From: Mesorhizobium huakuii | GTDB lineage: Bacteria > Pseudomonadota > Alphaproteobacteria > Rhizobiales > Rhizobiaceae | Length of the DNA: 64,000 nucleotides | NCBI RefSeq assembly: GCF_014189455.1 | Contig: NZ_CP050296.1 | Location: 1,426,001-1,490,000, forward strand | Direction of reading: 5' to 3' | Part shown: positions 8,761 through 17,495 of the stretch, one piece after another | Layout of the letters: the number at the start of each line of letters is the position of its first letter | Position numbering within the stretch: position 1 is the first letter of the stretch | Made by a program: the position numbers and the translations under genes | Notes under the pieces: generated by a model | The model's input: the letters and a program-made list of their open reading frames with translations, nothing else | Database searches by the model: none | Told to the model about the DNA's origin: nothing

Positions 8761-9021
8761 TCAATTCATCTTGCGGATAATGTATTGCTCGATCCCCTGA
8801 ATGGAATCGAGGTTTTCAGGCAAGAGTTCGCTGTCTTCGACGGTGATGCCAAAGGTCTCCTCGATAAAGCCGATAATCTCGAGCACCCCCGTCGAGTCGA
8901 CGATGCCTTGATCGAGCAAGGACGTGTCGTTCACCAATGCCTTCACGTCGCTCACGTAGAAATTCGAAACCAGGAAATTGCGGATCTGCTCGCTGTAGGT
9001 TCGGTCCTTGACAGTCAACAT
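8761..9021 (-). CDS. Acyl carrier protein
   Basis: 86 residues, acidic, four-helix carrier fold expected. The phosphopantetheine attachment site is Ser43 in GIVDSTGVLEII, a variant of the usual DSL motif. The ATG at 9021 has a GGAGGGTG ribosome site. It is the last gene of the minus-strand operon and directly follows an acyl-AMP ligase, so the ligase probably loads it with a fatty or other carboxylic acid. DSTG-type carriers paired with a ligase and an asparagine-synthase-like gene are known from exopolysaccharide (exosortase-A) loci; no exosortase is seen in this window. Confidence 0.85.
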   Translation of the reverse strand: MLTVKDRTYSEQIRNFLVSNFYVSDVKALVNDTSLLDQGIVDSTGVLEIIGFIEETFGITVEDSELLPENLDSIQGIEQYIIRKMN

Positions 9022-9065
9022 GAATTCACCCTCCGTAGCGACACCACCAATTTAGCGACCCGGCC

Positions 9066-10622
9066 TCATGACAGAGCCGTTTTCTTGAGTTTGCCCGTGT
9101 CCGTCATCGGCAGACTGGCCACGATGACGATGGACTTCGGAACCATGAAGTTTTCCAGTCGTTTCTGGCACTCCAGCTGCAGCTGTTTTTCGCCGATGGT
9201 TCTGCCATTTTCCATCACGACAAATGCCTTCACCGCCTGTCCAAGGAGTTCGTCGGGAACACCGATGACCGCCGCTTCCCGGACCCCGGGAATGTCCATA
9301 AGGACGTTCTCCACTTCCTTCGGCGCCACCTTCTCGCCGCGCGATTTTATGATCTCGTCACCACGGCCGACGAAGTAGAGGTAGCCCTCCGTGTCCATCC
9401 GGCAGTAGTCGCCGGTGTACAGGACCTGCTCGCCGGGCAGCGGGCCGGGTTTGAGTTTCCTGGCCGTCGCCTCGGGCTTGCCCCAATATCCCTTCATCAC
9501 CGTTGCGCCGCGAATGACGAGTTGGCCAACGACGCCGGGGCCGACCCGCCTGTCATGTTGGTCAACGATCCACATTTCCGTATTTGGGATCGCGATCCCG
9601 ACGCTCAGCGGCTTTCGTTTGAGATCCTCCGGCGGCAAATAGGTGCAACGCTTGCATTCGGTAAGGCCGTACATCGAATAGATGCGTGCACTCGAAAACA
9701 GCTCCTGAAGCATGAGAATATGCTTGAGCGGCAGGGCCGCCGCGGTGTTTGTGACGTAGCGAATGCTCGAGAAATCCTGATCCCTGAGGGACTTGAGTTC
9801 AGAAAGTGCCGCAAAGATGGTCGGCACGCCGGGAAAACCCGTAACCCCCTCTTGCCTGATCAGCCCAAGGACCTGCGCCGGGAAAGCGAACGAGCGTTCG
9901 AGCACCAGCCGCGCGCCGGTGCGAAACGCCATGATCATCTGGTACAGGCCGTAGTCGAAAGCGAGAGGCAGGACATTGAGGATCACCTCGTCCTCGGCAA
10001 GCTCGAGGTAGGACGCGATCGACGTACACGCGGTCATCATGTTTCTGTGCGTCAGCATCACGCCCTTGGGTTCGCCTGTCGAACCGGACGTGTAGATGAT
10101 GGCGGCAAGATCGACATCGATGCAGCGCCGCGCCGGCGGTGCATCGCCGCTGCTGGCGACCGCAATGTCCCAGCGCACGGCATGCGGCAGTCGGGAGAGC
10201 TCGACGTCATCGATCGATCCGGAAACGATCGTCCGCAGAAGTGACGGGCAGCCGCGCGCCGGCTCGCGGAAGATCGAGTGCAGATGCGCGTCCGTGATCA
10301 GCGCTGCCGGGAGGCAGTCGTTGAGCAGGTAATTGAGCTTGTCGCTCTTGGTCAGCGGGTTGACGATGCACACCACCGCATTCGCCTTGAGCACCGCCCA
10401 GAAGCTCACCACTGTCTCGACGGTGTTGTCGGCGAAGATCATCACGCGATCGCCGCGCACGACCCCTGACGCGGTCAAATCCCGGGCGATCGCATTAGCG
10501 CGGGCTTCAAGCTCGCCATAGGTGACACGTTGCTTGCCGCATACCAGCGCCACCTTGTCGCCGAGCCGGCCGGCGGAGTGGGCGAGATAGTCGTGCAGCA
10601 GGGGGACGGCATCATGCAACAT
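9066..10622 (-). CDS. Acyl-AMP ligase / acyl-CoA synthetase (AMP-forming)
   Basis: 518 residues from MLHDAVPLLH; the ATG at 10622 overlaps the asparagine-synthase stop by 11 bp, indicating coupling, and the longer ORF (to 10835) lies inside that gene. The ANL-superfamily P-loop is YTSGSTGEPKG at residues 177-187. Further core motifs are YGLTE, YTGDYCRMDTEGYLYFVGR and, at the C-terminus, MTDTGKLKK with the catalytic lysine. It activates a carboxylic acid as an acyl-adenylate and probably hands it to the adjacent ACP. The sequence ends right after the A10 lysine, so there is no fused carrier domain. The substrate is unknown. Confidence 0.87.
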   Translation of the reverse strand: MLHDAVPLLHDYLAHSAGRLGDKVALVCGKQRVTYGELEARANAIARDLTASGVVRGDRVMIFADNTVETVVSFWAVLKANAVVCIVNPLTKSDKLNYLLNDCLPAALITDAHLHSIFREPARGCPSLLRTIVSGSIDDVELSRLPHAVRWDIAVASSGDAPPARRCIDVDLAAIIYTSGSTGEPKGVMLTHRNMMTACTSIASYLELAEDEVILNVLPLAFDYGLYQMIMAFRTGARLVLERSFAFPAQVLGLIRQEGVTGFPGVPTIFAALSELKSLRDQDFSSIRYVTNTAAALPLKHILMLQELFSSARIYSMYGLTECKRCTYLPPEDLKRKPLSVGIAIPNTEMWIVDQHDRRVGPGVVGQLVIRGATVMKGYWGKPEATARKLKPGPLPGEQVLYTGDYCRMDTEGYLYFVGRGDEIIKSRGEKVAPKEVENVLMDIPGVREAAVIGVPDELLGQAVKAFVVMENGRTIGEKQLQLECQKRLENFMVPKSIVIVASLPMTDTGKLKKTALS

Positions 10623-12639
10623 GCAAGCACTCTTCCCGATGTTCGCGGTCGACGTCGACGCTGAGCCCACGCACGTGGGTCGCACTGGGACAGCTCGCGA
10701 CAAACTGCTGATGAAGGAGTTGGGTCGACAGCACGCCGACCAGCGCCATGTTGTCGGCGTTGGAAAGATCACCGTCACCTGTCCTGGCCTGGCACTTGCC
10801 GAGCAGGCGCGTGACCGCAGCCGGATCGAAAACATTCGCCTTGCGTATCGCTGTCTCCGAAAGCGCTTCGCGAATGTATTCCGGTGCGGCTTCGTCGGTG
10901 AAGCAGAGCGCGTTGGGCGCCCGGAATGGCTGCTTCTTGCGCGTCACGATCTCGGCGGGCACGATCGGCTCCGCCACGCGTTTCAGCACGTGCTTCTCAT
11001 CGAGGACACGCAGCTTGTAGGAAGGCGGAAGTGAATTCGCGAGCCTCACAAGCTCATCGTCCAGGAACGGGAAGCGCCCCTCGACGGAGTGGGCCATCAG
11101 CATTCTGTCGCCTTGCGAGGAAAGCAGATAACCCGACATCAATGTCTGGACCTCGAGATACTGGTCCTGCGCAAGAGGGCTCCAACGCGAAAACGCCGCC
11201 GGCAGGCGGGCGAGCAACTCCGACACGGCGTCGTGGCGCTGGGATTCGGCGCGCAGCTCCGCGGAGAAAAGCCGCTTGATGGCGCTGGTGCTGCGCCAGC
11301 GCGTGTCATGGGCGAAGCCGGGCGCGTCATGGGCCTCGATACCGCGCCCGAAGAACTGGCGCGCCATCGCTTGCTGTTGCACCGGCGAGCGGGTGAGATA
11401 GGGGTAAAGGCGCTCCAGGAGCCGCGAGCGTCGTGTCGATGCCGGCTGGCGTCCCCAGAACCGCCGGACCTTGCCTTCGCGGAACAGGTCGTAGCCGGCG
11501 AACATTTCGTCGGCCCCTTCGCCGGTCAGCACGACCTTGATGCCGCGGTCGCGCACCAGCCTGGAGAGCAGGAACAGCGGCGCCGGGGCGGTCCTCAGTA
11601 TCGGGCGCTCGGTGTGGTAGATCACCTCCGGAAAGATGGCGGCGATATCGCCGCGCGAAACCACCACTTCATGATGCTCACTGCCGGTTGCTTCGGCGAC
11701 CAGGCGCTGGAATCGGGTCTCGTCATATTCGGCGTCGGCAAAACGCAAGGAGAAGGTCTGGAAGCGTCGGCCGGCGAAGCGCCTTCCCAGTGTCGCCACA
11801 AGCGAACTGTCCAGCCCTCCCGAGAGGTAACACCCGACAGGCACGTCGGCGCGCACCATTCTGAGCGCCGTCGCGGCCTCAAGGGCGCCACGCACGCGAT
11901 CCACCGCGTCATCGCACGACCCGGTGAACTCGCCCTGCGGCGATCCGAAATTTTCGGGGTAGGAAGGCTGCCAGAAGACCTGCTCGCGAACGGTGCCATC
12001 CTGGTAGGTGCGGACATGCCCTGGCACGAGCTCATGGATTCCCTGAAATACCCCTTGTGGCGGAACGACTGTCCAGAGCGTGAAGGTCTGATCGAGGCCG
12101 GCGGGATCAAAGGCGCGCGGTATGGTCGGATCGGCCGCGAAAATGGCCTTCACTTCACTGGCGAAATAAAGCCGGCCCGCATGCTCACAGACATGCAGGG
12201 GGCAAATGCCGAAGCGGTCGCGCGACAAGACGAGACGTCCCGCCATCGAGTCCCAGATGGCGATTGCCCACTGGCCATTCATACGCTCGAAGGCCGCTTC
12301 GCCCCATGCACGATAGGCATGGAGCGCGACCTCCGTGTCGCTGCGGGTTCGGAAGCGGTGGCCGAGCGCAATCAGCTGTTCCCGCAGTTCGACATAGTTG
12401 AATATCTCGCCGTTGAACACGATCCAGGTCGTATCGCCTGTGTCCGCAAGTGGCTGCTGGCCGCTGGAAAGATCGACGACGGACAAGCGCGCATGCGCCA
12501 GCCCCGCGCGTTTGTCCCGGTACAGGCCGCGCTCGTCCGGACCTCTGTGTGAGAGCACGCCCACCATCCGCATCAGCGCCTCACGCGAAGGAGAAGCCGC
12601 CGCGGCGTTCAGTGCCACAATTCCAGCGATGCCGCACAT
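10612..12639 (-). CDS. asnB: Asparagine synthase (glutamine-hydrolysing)-type amidotransferase
   Basis: 675 residues. The mature N-terminus has Cys2 (MCGIAGIV), the nucleophile of class II glutamine amidotransferases, with SHRGPDERG and FNGEIFNYVELRE glutaminase motifs. The synthetase half carries the PP-loop SGGLDSSL and LTGEGADEMFAGYD. Ammonia from glutamine is channelled to an AMP-activated carboxylate to form an amide. The position six bp after the NadE-like gene, and before acyl ligase and ACP, argues for biosynthetic amidation rather than asparagine supply. Relatives occur in exosortase-A/exopolysaccharide loci. A second, divergent paralogue is at 43469. Confidence 0.88.
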   Translation of the reverse strand: MCGIAGIVALNAAAASPSREALMRMVGVLSHRGPDERGLYRDKRAGLAHARLSVVDLSSGQQPLADTGDTTWIVFNGEIFNYVELREQLIALGHRFRTRSDTEVALHAYRAWGEAAFERMNGQWAIAIWDSMAGRLVLSRDRFGICPLHVCEHAGRLYFASEVKAIFAADPTIPRAFDPAGLDQTFTLWTVVPPQGVFQGIHELVPGHVRTYQDGTVREQVFWQPSYPENFGSPQGEFTGSCDDAVDRVRGALEAATALRMVRADVPVGCYLSGGLDSSLVATLGRRFAGRRFQTFSLRFADAEYDETRFQRLVAEATGSEHHEVVVSRGDIAAIFPEVIYHTERPILRTAPAPLFLLSRLVRDRGIKVVLTGEGADEMFAGYDLFREGKVRRFWGRQPASTRRSRLLERLYPYLTRSPVQQQAMARQFFGRGIEAHDAPGFAHDTRWRSTSAIKRLFSAELRAESQRHDAVSELLARLPAAFSRWSPLAQDQYLEVQTLMSGYLLSSQGDRMLMAHSVEGRFPFLDDELVRLANSLPPSYKLRVLDEKHVLKRVAEPIVPAEIVTRKKQPFRAPNALCFTDEAAPEYIREALSETAIRKANVFDPAAVTRLLGKCQARTGDGDLSNADNMALVGVLSTQLLHQQFVASCPSATHVRGLSVDVDREHREECLHVA

Positions 12640-12645
12640 CCCCGG

Positions 12646-13629
12646 TCAATCCTCGCCAAATTCCACGGACAGCAAAGGCCGCGCGTGAAGATAGTGGGCG
12701 GCCCGCCGTTTCGCGTCGATGTCCTTGAAGACTTTCTGAAGCTGGAGCTCGGTGAGGCCGGCAACCGCCGCGACCTCATCGCTCGCGATCCCGTGGTTCA
12801 GGCCGTAAAGGCATAGATCCATCAGGTGATAGGGCAGCGCGAAGTAGAACTCCTCCTGGCTTTGCGCCATGGAGAATGTGTCGGTGGTCGGTGCCCGCTG
12901 GCGGATTTCCTCGTCCACGCCGAGATATTCCGCGAGTTGATAAACCTGGGTTTTGTAGAGGTGAACGATCGGCATCACGTCGGCGGTTCCGTCGCCCTGC
13001 TTGACGAAAAACCCCTGGTCGTACTCAAGAAGGTTCGGTGTCCCCGCCACCGCGTATTTGAGGCGGTCGGCGTGGTAGTATTCCGTCATCTTGCGCAGGC
13101 GCTGCTTATAGTTGGTTGCAGCGACGATCTGCAGATAGGCTGCTGGCGAAAGACGCACCGTGTCGACCTTGCCCTCCGGATCCTGGACGGTGAGCCGGGT
13201 GATGTTGAGGCCGTTGCTCTCGAGAACCGGCTCGATCACCAGCTTGCATTTCCAGCCTTCCCCATAGTCGGGAACGACGGTCCGGATCGCTTCGAGCTGC
13301 CTTCTATAGGCGCCAGTGGCCTCCAGTGCCGGGCCTATGTTTTCCAGGACGTTCTCAATGCCAAGCTGTGCCGCAACACGGCGGCCAAGTCTGAGCGAGT
13401 CGCCGGAGGAATCCCGCTCCGGCATGAACAGTCCCAGGACCTTGTCCCTGCCGAACGCGCGCGCGCACAAGGTCGCGACGACGGAGCTGTCGATGCCGCC
13501 GGAAAGCCCGACGACCACGCCGCGACGATGGAGCGTGCCAAGAACCTGCTTGCGCAAGGTGTCAACGATGCGATCGACCTCCGCACGAGCATCGAGCACC
13601 AGCACGTCCTTGCTGAACTGTGAGATCAC
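12646..13629 (-). CDS. nadE: NAD(+) synthase-like ATP pyrophosphatase
   Basis: 327 residues starting with a GTG whose bases overlap the upstream stop (GTGA). The PP-loop LSGGIDSS is at residues 42-49, and SPAAYLQIVAATNYKQRLR plus the GTPNLLEYDQGFFVKQGDG segment are NadE-like deamido-NAD binding regions. There is no CN-hydrolase glutaminase domain, so it would need free ammonia or a partner, unlike the roughly 560-residue glutamine-dependent enzyme usual in rhizobia. Embedded between a carrier/thioesterase and an amidotransferase, it may be a repurposed amide-forming enzyme. Fold is certain, NAD synthesis is not. Confidence 0.75.
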   Translation of the reverse strand: MISQFSKDVLVLDARAEVDRIVDTLRKQVLGTLHRRGVVVGLSGGIDSSVVATLCARAFGRDKVLGLFMPERDSSGDSLRLGRRVAAQLGIENVLENIGPALEATGAYRRQLEAIRTVVPDYGEGWKCKLVIEPVLESNGLNITRLTVQDPEGKVDTVRLSPAAYLQIVAATNYKQRLRKMTEYYHADRLKYAVAGTPNLLEYDQGFFVKQGDGTADVMPIVHLYKTQVYQLAEYLGVDEEIRQRAPTTDTFSMAQSQEEFYFALPYHLMDLCLYGLNHGIASDEVAAVAGLTELQLQKVFKDIDAKRRAAHYLHARPLLSVEFGED

Positions 13630-14747
13630 GTCGATGACAGATCCTCCCTTTTGCGAGACTCGGCCGGGGAGTAGGTCTGCACGACGGCCGTCTCGATGAG
13701 CGGACGGTTGGTGGCAAGATTAGGCTCTATGACGAGGTCGATGTGGTTGCCCTTGATCGGAACCACGTCCAGATGGGCCAAAACGCTATCCCAGCCCAAA
13801 GTTCGAGGCATTCCCTCCCGACGACAGCGAAACAAGGTGCCGGCGATCGGCAGAGCCGGTTTCGGTCCGTCCAGCCACCGGAAGAAAGACCGCGCCCGCA
13901 AGACCTCCTGCAGTTCCAGTTTGGTTCTGAAGCTTGTCGGGTTGAACTCTCCCTTGGCAAAGCGGTCGAGAATCCTGGTGAGATACGCCTCGCGGCCGAT
14001 GGCAACGGTGATTTTCGCAAGGGCTCGGCAAGCCATTCGGCGGGCCGATATGCGATTCGTGCGAATGCGATGGAATGTGCGGGTAAGTGTCTCCCAATGA
14101 TTGCTCGGCTCGTCCAGCAGGCTCGTATCGAGGATACCCAAAAACCTTACCGGTCGACCGGCGGCCAGAAGCCGTGCCGCAACCTCGAACGCAACCGCGC
14201 CGCCAAGCGAATGGCCAAGAAGTCGCACAGGGCCGGCAGGTTGGGCGCGGTTTATCTGCTCGAGTGCGGCCGCAGCCATGGCGGCGAGACTGTCATGTCC
14301 ATCCAATATCGCTGCGAGGCCAGGATACCGGATGGGGCTCACCCGGGCGACCTTGCCCATGGCGGCTGCGAAGGCGGCCAGGCTCGGACCATAGCCGACC
14401 GACCCTGGAAACAGGAAAAGAACCGGGGGATGACGCTTCTTCTCGCGCCGTTCGCCTGCCTGTGCCGATAAGACCGCCTCAACCATCTCGTTGAAGCTCA
14501 TTCCGACGGTGAAGGCCTCGAGGCCCAGCTCTTGCCCGATAGCGCTCTCGATCGCCATGACGCAATGCAGCAGCTGCAGCGAATCTCCTCCCGCGTCATC
14601 CCAGTTTCCCGCGGCCACGCCGGTGTTGAGAACCTGCATCCACGCGTGCTGCACTATTTGCCTTGTATTCAGTTCGCCTCCCGCGGGGAGCGGTCGGGCA
14701 CTGGGCGGCTGGTCGGCTGGCGCCGTCTTTCTCTCCGAGCGATCCAT
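13626..14747 (-). CDS. Carrier protein-thioesterase (C-terminal part of a split NRPS-like A-PCP-TE)
   Basis: 373 residues from the ATG at 14747. The peptidyl carrier domain (about residues 28-90) has the pantetheine serine in DDAGGDSLQLL. A type I thioesterase follows, with the nucleophile in GHSLGG and the catalytic histidine in KGNHIDLV. It matches the last 370 residues of the 943-residue synthetase at 48179 throughout. Its N-terminal residues MDRSERKTAP continue the adenylation-domain reading frame that is lost just upstream, so it is probably the tail of one frameshifted gene. It could also be a real separate subunit translated by re-initiation. Confidence 0.8.
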   Translation of the reverse strand: MDRSERKTAPADQPPSARPLPAGGELNTRQIVQHAWMQVLNTGVAAGNWDDAGGDSLQLLHCVMAIESAIGQELGLEAFTVGMSFNEMVEAVLSAQAGERREKKRHPPVLFLFPGSVGYGPSLAAFAAAMGKVARVSPIRYPGLAAILDGHDSLAAMAAAALEQINRAQPAGPVRLLGHSLGGAVAFEVAARLLAAGRPVRFLGILDTSLLDEPSNHWETLTRTFHRIRTNRISARRMACRALAKITVAIGREAYLTRILDRFAKGEFNPTSFRTKLELQEVLRARSFFRWLDGPKPALPIAGTLFRCRREGMPRTLGWDSVLAHLDVVPIKGNHIDLVIEPNLATNRPLIETAVVQTYSPAESRKREDLSST

Positions 14748-16374
14748 TTCGGTGAGTGTTGCCAGGTCGACCTTCCCCCAGCAGGCGCGGGATTGCGGCG
14801 ATGGTGTGCAACCGCAAGGGACGCAGTGGCGCCGGCAACGTCGTTCTGACGAGCTGGCGAAGCTCCTCCGCGAAAGCAGCCCCGGCGAAGCGCTGGGGAA
14901 CCGCGAATGCGATGAGTTCCTCCGCTGGCGTCACGATTGCCACGGCATCCGCCACCGAAGGTGCGCAACGCAGGACCCGTTCGAGCTCGGCGGGTTCGAC
15001 GCGCCGACCATTGATCTTGATCTGGCGCCCTTTGCGGCCGACGATCCGCAACAGGCCATCATCATCCAGCCGAACGAGGTCGCCCGTCGCAAAAGCTCGA
15101 ACACCGGGATCGTCCGGGTCCGGCCGCGCGGGAACGACGACACCGTTCTCCCAATGACCAAGCAGAACATAGGGGCTTCGGATCAGAAGCTCTCCGCTCT
15201 CGCCTGTCCCAACGTTGCGCCCCGTTTCGTCGACAATGGCGAATGCCATCCCCGGAAGCAGTCTGCCAACGGGGACCGTGGCGTCTTGTTCGGGCCAGTC
15301 CGGTGGCAAGAACCATTGCGAACCGGTGGTCTCGGTTGACGAGTAACCAATCTGGATCAGGCACTGGTCGGAAACGGCTTTGCGCAGCAATGCGATGTCC
15401 GTCCACGACACTTTCTCACCACCGAGCCGGGCCACTCTAAGTGACTGGAAGGCGTCAGCGGGGCCCTCGCTCAAGAGCGCCCGAAGCAGCGCCGGCACAA
15501 GATAGGCAACCGTCACGCCTTCGGCTTGCAACCGCGCGCGCACAGCGCGCAGGCCTACCGCCTCCACCTCGAGAAGATGCAATGTGGCGCCCGTCAGCAG
15601 CGCGGCGAAAATCTCCCGGCAACCGGCAATCGTGGCAGGTCCGGTCAGCGGCAGGAAAACGTCGTCCGCGTTGATATGGCACGCGTCGACATATTGCCGG
15701 ACCCGCCACAGCAGGGCGCGTTGGCTGTTGACGATCCCCTTGGGACGTCCGGTGCTGCCTGAGGTGTAAAGCACCATTGCGGGTGCATCGACGGAAGCGG
15801 AATTGGGTGGTGGCAATGCGGGTCGACTGTTCGGCGCGACGCTGGCGGCTATATCGATCCATATGATGTCCTGTGCCAGATCGACGGAGCGAACCTCGCC
15901 AGCGCCTATGATAGCGCCGAGCCGCGCGGCATTCACAATCTCGATGATCCGGGAGCCCGGATCTCTCATGTTGAGCGGAACGCAAGGCCGCCCGGCCATT
16001 ATGCTCCCCAGCATCGCCACAGGATACCAGGCCGAGTTGGCCTGAAGGATTCCGACCGCCTGTCCTTCGGGGACGACAGCAGCGATACGGTGAGACAGCG
16101 TCTCGACAGTCCGGAAAAGCTCAGAATAGGTCAGGCGATTGGCGCCGTCGCTGACCGCGAGCTTGTCGGGATATTGCCTTGCGACATTTCCAAGGTGATC
16201 GATGAGGGAAATGTCCGCAAAATCGGCGCCTATCTGTTGATAATGGCGCAAGACAGGCCCGCCCTCGTCGAGAGCATATTCGGGGATATCCGACCATTTG
16301 CGGATCGTCGCTGGTCGACAATCCACCTGCAGATCTTGATTCACCGCTTCAGAGTGCAGATACGCTGAAGACAT
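14596..16374 (-). CDS. Adenylation domain protein (N-terminal part of a split NRPS-like A-PCP-TE)
   Basis: As read, 592 residues. ANL motifs are clear: TSGSTGRPKG at 204-213, GYSSTETTG, FATGDLVRLDDDGLL and GRKGRQIKINGRRVEPAE. It would activate a carboxylic or amino acid as its adenylate. The match to the 48179 synthetase ends abruptly at IPRLLG; the last 65 residues are Arg/Gly-rich out-of-frame sequence overlapping the carrier gene. The break sits in the A10 motif, so the catalytic lysine (GKVD) is lost in this product. Restoring the frame gives about 916 residues with full A-PCP-TE architecture. First gene of the operon ending at the ACP. Confidence 0.8.
   Translation of the reverse strand: MSSAYLHSEAVNQDLQVDCRPATIRKWSDIPEYALDEGGPVLRHYQQIGADFADISLIDHLGNVARQYPDKLAVSDGANRLTYSELFRTVETLSHRIAAVVPEGQAVGILQANSAWYPVAMLGSIMAGRPCVPLNMRDPGSRIIEIVNAARLGAIIGAGEVRSVDLAQDIIWIDIAASVAPNSRPALPPPNSASVDAPAMVLYTSGSTGRPKGIVNSQRALLWRVRQYVDACHINADDVFLPLTGPATIAGCREIFAALLTGATLHLLEVEAVGLRAVRARLQAEGVTVAYLVPALLRALLSEGPADAFQSLRVARLGGEKVSWTDIALLRKAVSDQCLIQIGYSSTETTGSQWFLPPDWPEQDATVPVGRLLPGMAFAIVDETGRNVGTGESGELLIRSPYVLLGHWENGVVVPARPDPDDPGVRAFATGDLVRLDDDGLLRIVGRKGRQIKINGRRVEPAELERVLRCAPSVADAVAIVTPAEELIAFAVPQRFAGAAFAEELRQLVRTTLPAPLRPLRLHTIAAIPRLLGEGRPGNTHRNGSLGEKDGASRPAAQCPTAPRGRRTEYKANSAARVDAGSQHRRGRGKLG
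14775..14779 (-). other. Frameshift site in a five-base G run (A10 motif of the A-PCP-TE gene)
   Basis: Coding-strand reading is CTG CTG then five G then AAGGTCGAC. Removing one G, or adding two, restores GKVDLATLTEMDRSERK and joins the adenylation and carrier/thioesterase frames. Adding two also restores the exact spacing of the paralogue (IPQLKGGKVD). Whether this is a mutation or a sequence error cannot be told here. Confidence 0.85.
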
Positions 16375-16690
16375 TCAGGGCCCCACCAAGGTGAATGTTG
16401 ACCATCGCTCGCGATTAAAATCTTTTCATCAATCATACGGATGATGCCTCGATCTTGATCAGGCAGCGCTTTCCCTCCCCGGCCTCCCTGAAGTTCTCCA
16501 ATTTCTCTCCAGCAACAGCCGGTTCGCCCAGAGGTGCCCGACCGTGAAACGCTAGTCCAGGCCAATCCCGCGCCCCTCCGGCGGCAGGTTGAAAAGTCAT
16601 TCAAATGAACGTTGGTGTGGTCTGTAATCTGGCTAAGCTTTGATCTGCAGGTGAATGACTGCTTGCTTGGAGACGCTTGGGCATACCGCC
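16375..16690. other. Intergenic region, divergent promoters of A-PCP-TE operon and kinase-like gene
   Basis: 316 bp with no credible gene; short ORFs here have no domain-like sequence. It must carry the promoter for the minus-strand assembly-line operon and for the plus-strand P-loop gene. No strong inverted repeat or promoter consensus was recognised. Confidence 0.45.
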
Positions 16691-17416
16691 ATGATCATCG
16701 AGTTGTTTGGGCCGCCTGGTGCAGGCAAGACCACACTTCTTCGCGGCCTCTGCCAGGGGATGGCGAAACATGGCATCAACGTTAAGACGGTCAACGGCTA
16801 TCGCCTGATTGAATACGGGTCGGAACAGGATGATGGCCCGGAGGTACGCCATGGCATTGGGCGCATTGGCAGAAAGATCGCCACATCGGGCCCTGTCTTG
16901 CTGTCGACCTTGCCGAAGGACGGTGTCGCCGCGCGGCTTCTGGCTTCAATTCCCTTGAGAAGCCGCACATGGTCATGGCGTATGAAGGTCGACATCGCCC
17001 TGCTGTGCGAGTCCTGGCGTCAAGCGCAGGAATCGGAAGGTTACTTCATTTTCGAAGAAGGCCTGATCCAGGCTTTGTGCGCGCTGGTTTTGCTGGCACG
17101 AACTCCAAGCATCGACGTGGTTCGTGACTGCCTGGCGTTCCTGCCGCGACCGGACCTCCTCATCCAGCTCGATGCGCCGCAGCAAACGTTGCGCCGCCGT
17201 CTTATGGATCGGCATGCGCAGCAACCGCTCCTCGAGGTCCTCCTGTTCGAACTCGGCGTGGACAGGGGCTTGAGACAGGCCGATATTTCGAGGGAGATCG
17301 GCGAGTGCTTGCGCCAAGATGGATGGCCCTTGATACAAGTCAACGGTGCTGAACCTCACGATTTTGACAAGGTCATCGCGCGAGTCTTGGAAGAGCATGA
17401 GACCGCCCCGGTCTAG
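16691..17416 (+). CDS. P-loop NTPase, thymidylate kinase-like
   Basis: 241 residues from MIIELFGPPG. The Walker A motif GPPGAGKTT starts at residue 7. IFEEGLIQ resembles the DRY/DxG region of nucleotide-kinase-fold proteins, and DLLIQLDAPQQTLRRRLMDR matches their LID-side helix. The start is placed at 16691 because the paralogue at 41198 begins with the same MIIE-FFGPPG arrangement; an in-frame ATG at 16655 is also possible. Such proteins recur in exopolysaccharide loci, with unknown substrate. It sits between the NRPS-like operon and glmS and shares overall layout with the 40341-41198 gene. Confidence 0.75.
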   Translation: MIIELFGPPGAGKTTLLRGLCQGMAKHGINVKTVNGYRLIEYGSEQDDGPEVRHGIGRIGRKIATSGPVLLSTLPKDGVAARLLASIPLRSRTWSWRMKVDIALLCESWRQAQESEGYFIFEEGLIQALCALVLLARTPSIDVVRDCLAFLPRPDLLIQLDAPQQTLRRRLMDRHAQQPLLEVLLFELGVDRGLRQADISREIGECLRQDGWPLIQVNGAEPHDFDKVIARVLEEHETAPV

Positions 17417-17421
17417 CGATG

Positions 17422-17440
17422 TGGTGGTCTCACGCCACCA
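17422..17440. terminator. Stem-loop between convergent kinase-like gene and glmS
   Basis: TGGTGG (17422-17427) pairs with CCACCA (17435-17440) across a 7-base loop, in the 79-bp gap between convergent genes. On the plus strand AAATCC follows rather than a T tract, so it is at best a weak terminator. Confidence 0.35.
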
Positions 17441-17495
17441 AAATCCAAAGAACAGAAGCCAGTGCGAAAGGCATCGTCATCGTCCATCTCGCCCC

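Noticed and set aside
11089..12552. 487-codon plus-strand frame opposite the asparagine-synthase gene
   Set aside because: No recognisable motifs and exactly opposite a gene with intact catalytic motifs.
12646..13629. Housekeeping glutamine-dependent NAD synthetase
   Set aside because: The CN-hydrolase domain is absent and the gene is embedded in a biosynthetic operon; a plain NadE role is kept only as an alternative.
14775..14779. Phase-variation tract (poly-G contingency locus)
   Set aside because: Five bases is short for high-frequency slippage, and intact five- and six-base G/C runs are common in the window; retained only as an alternative to sequence error.
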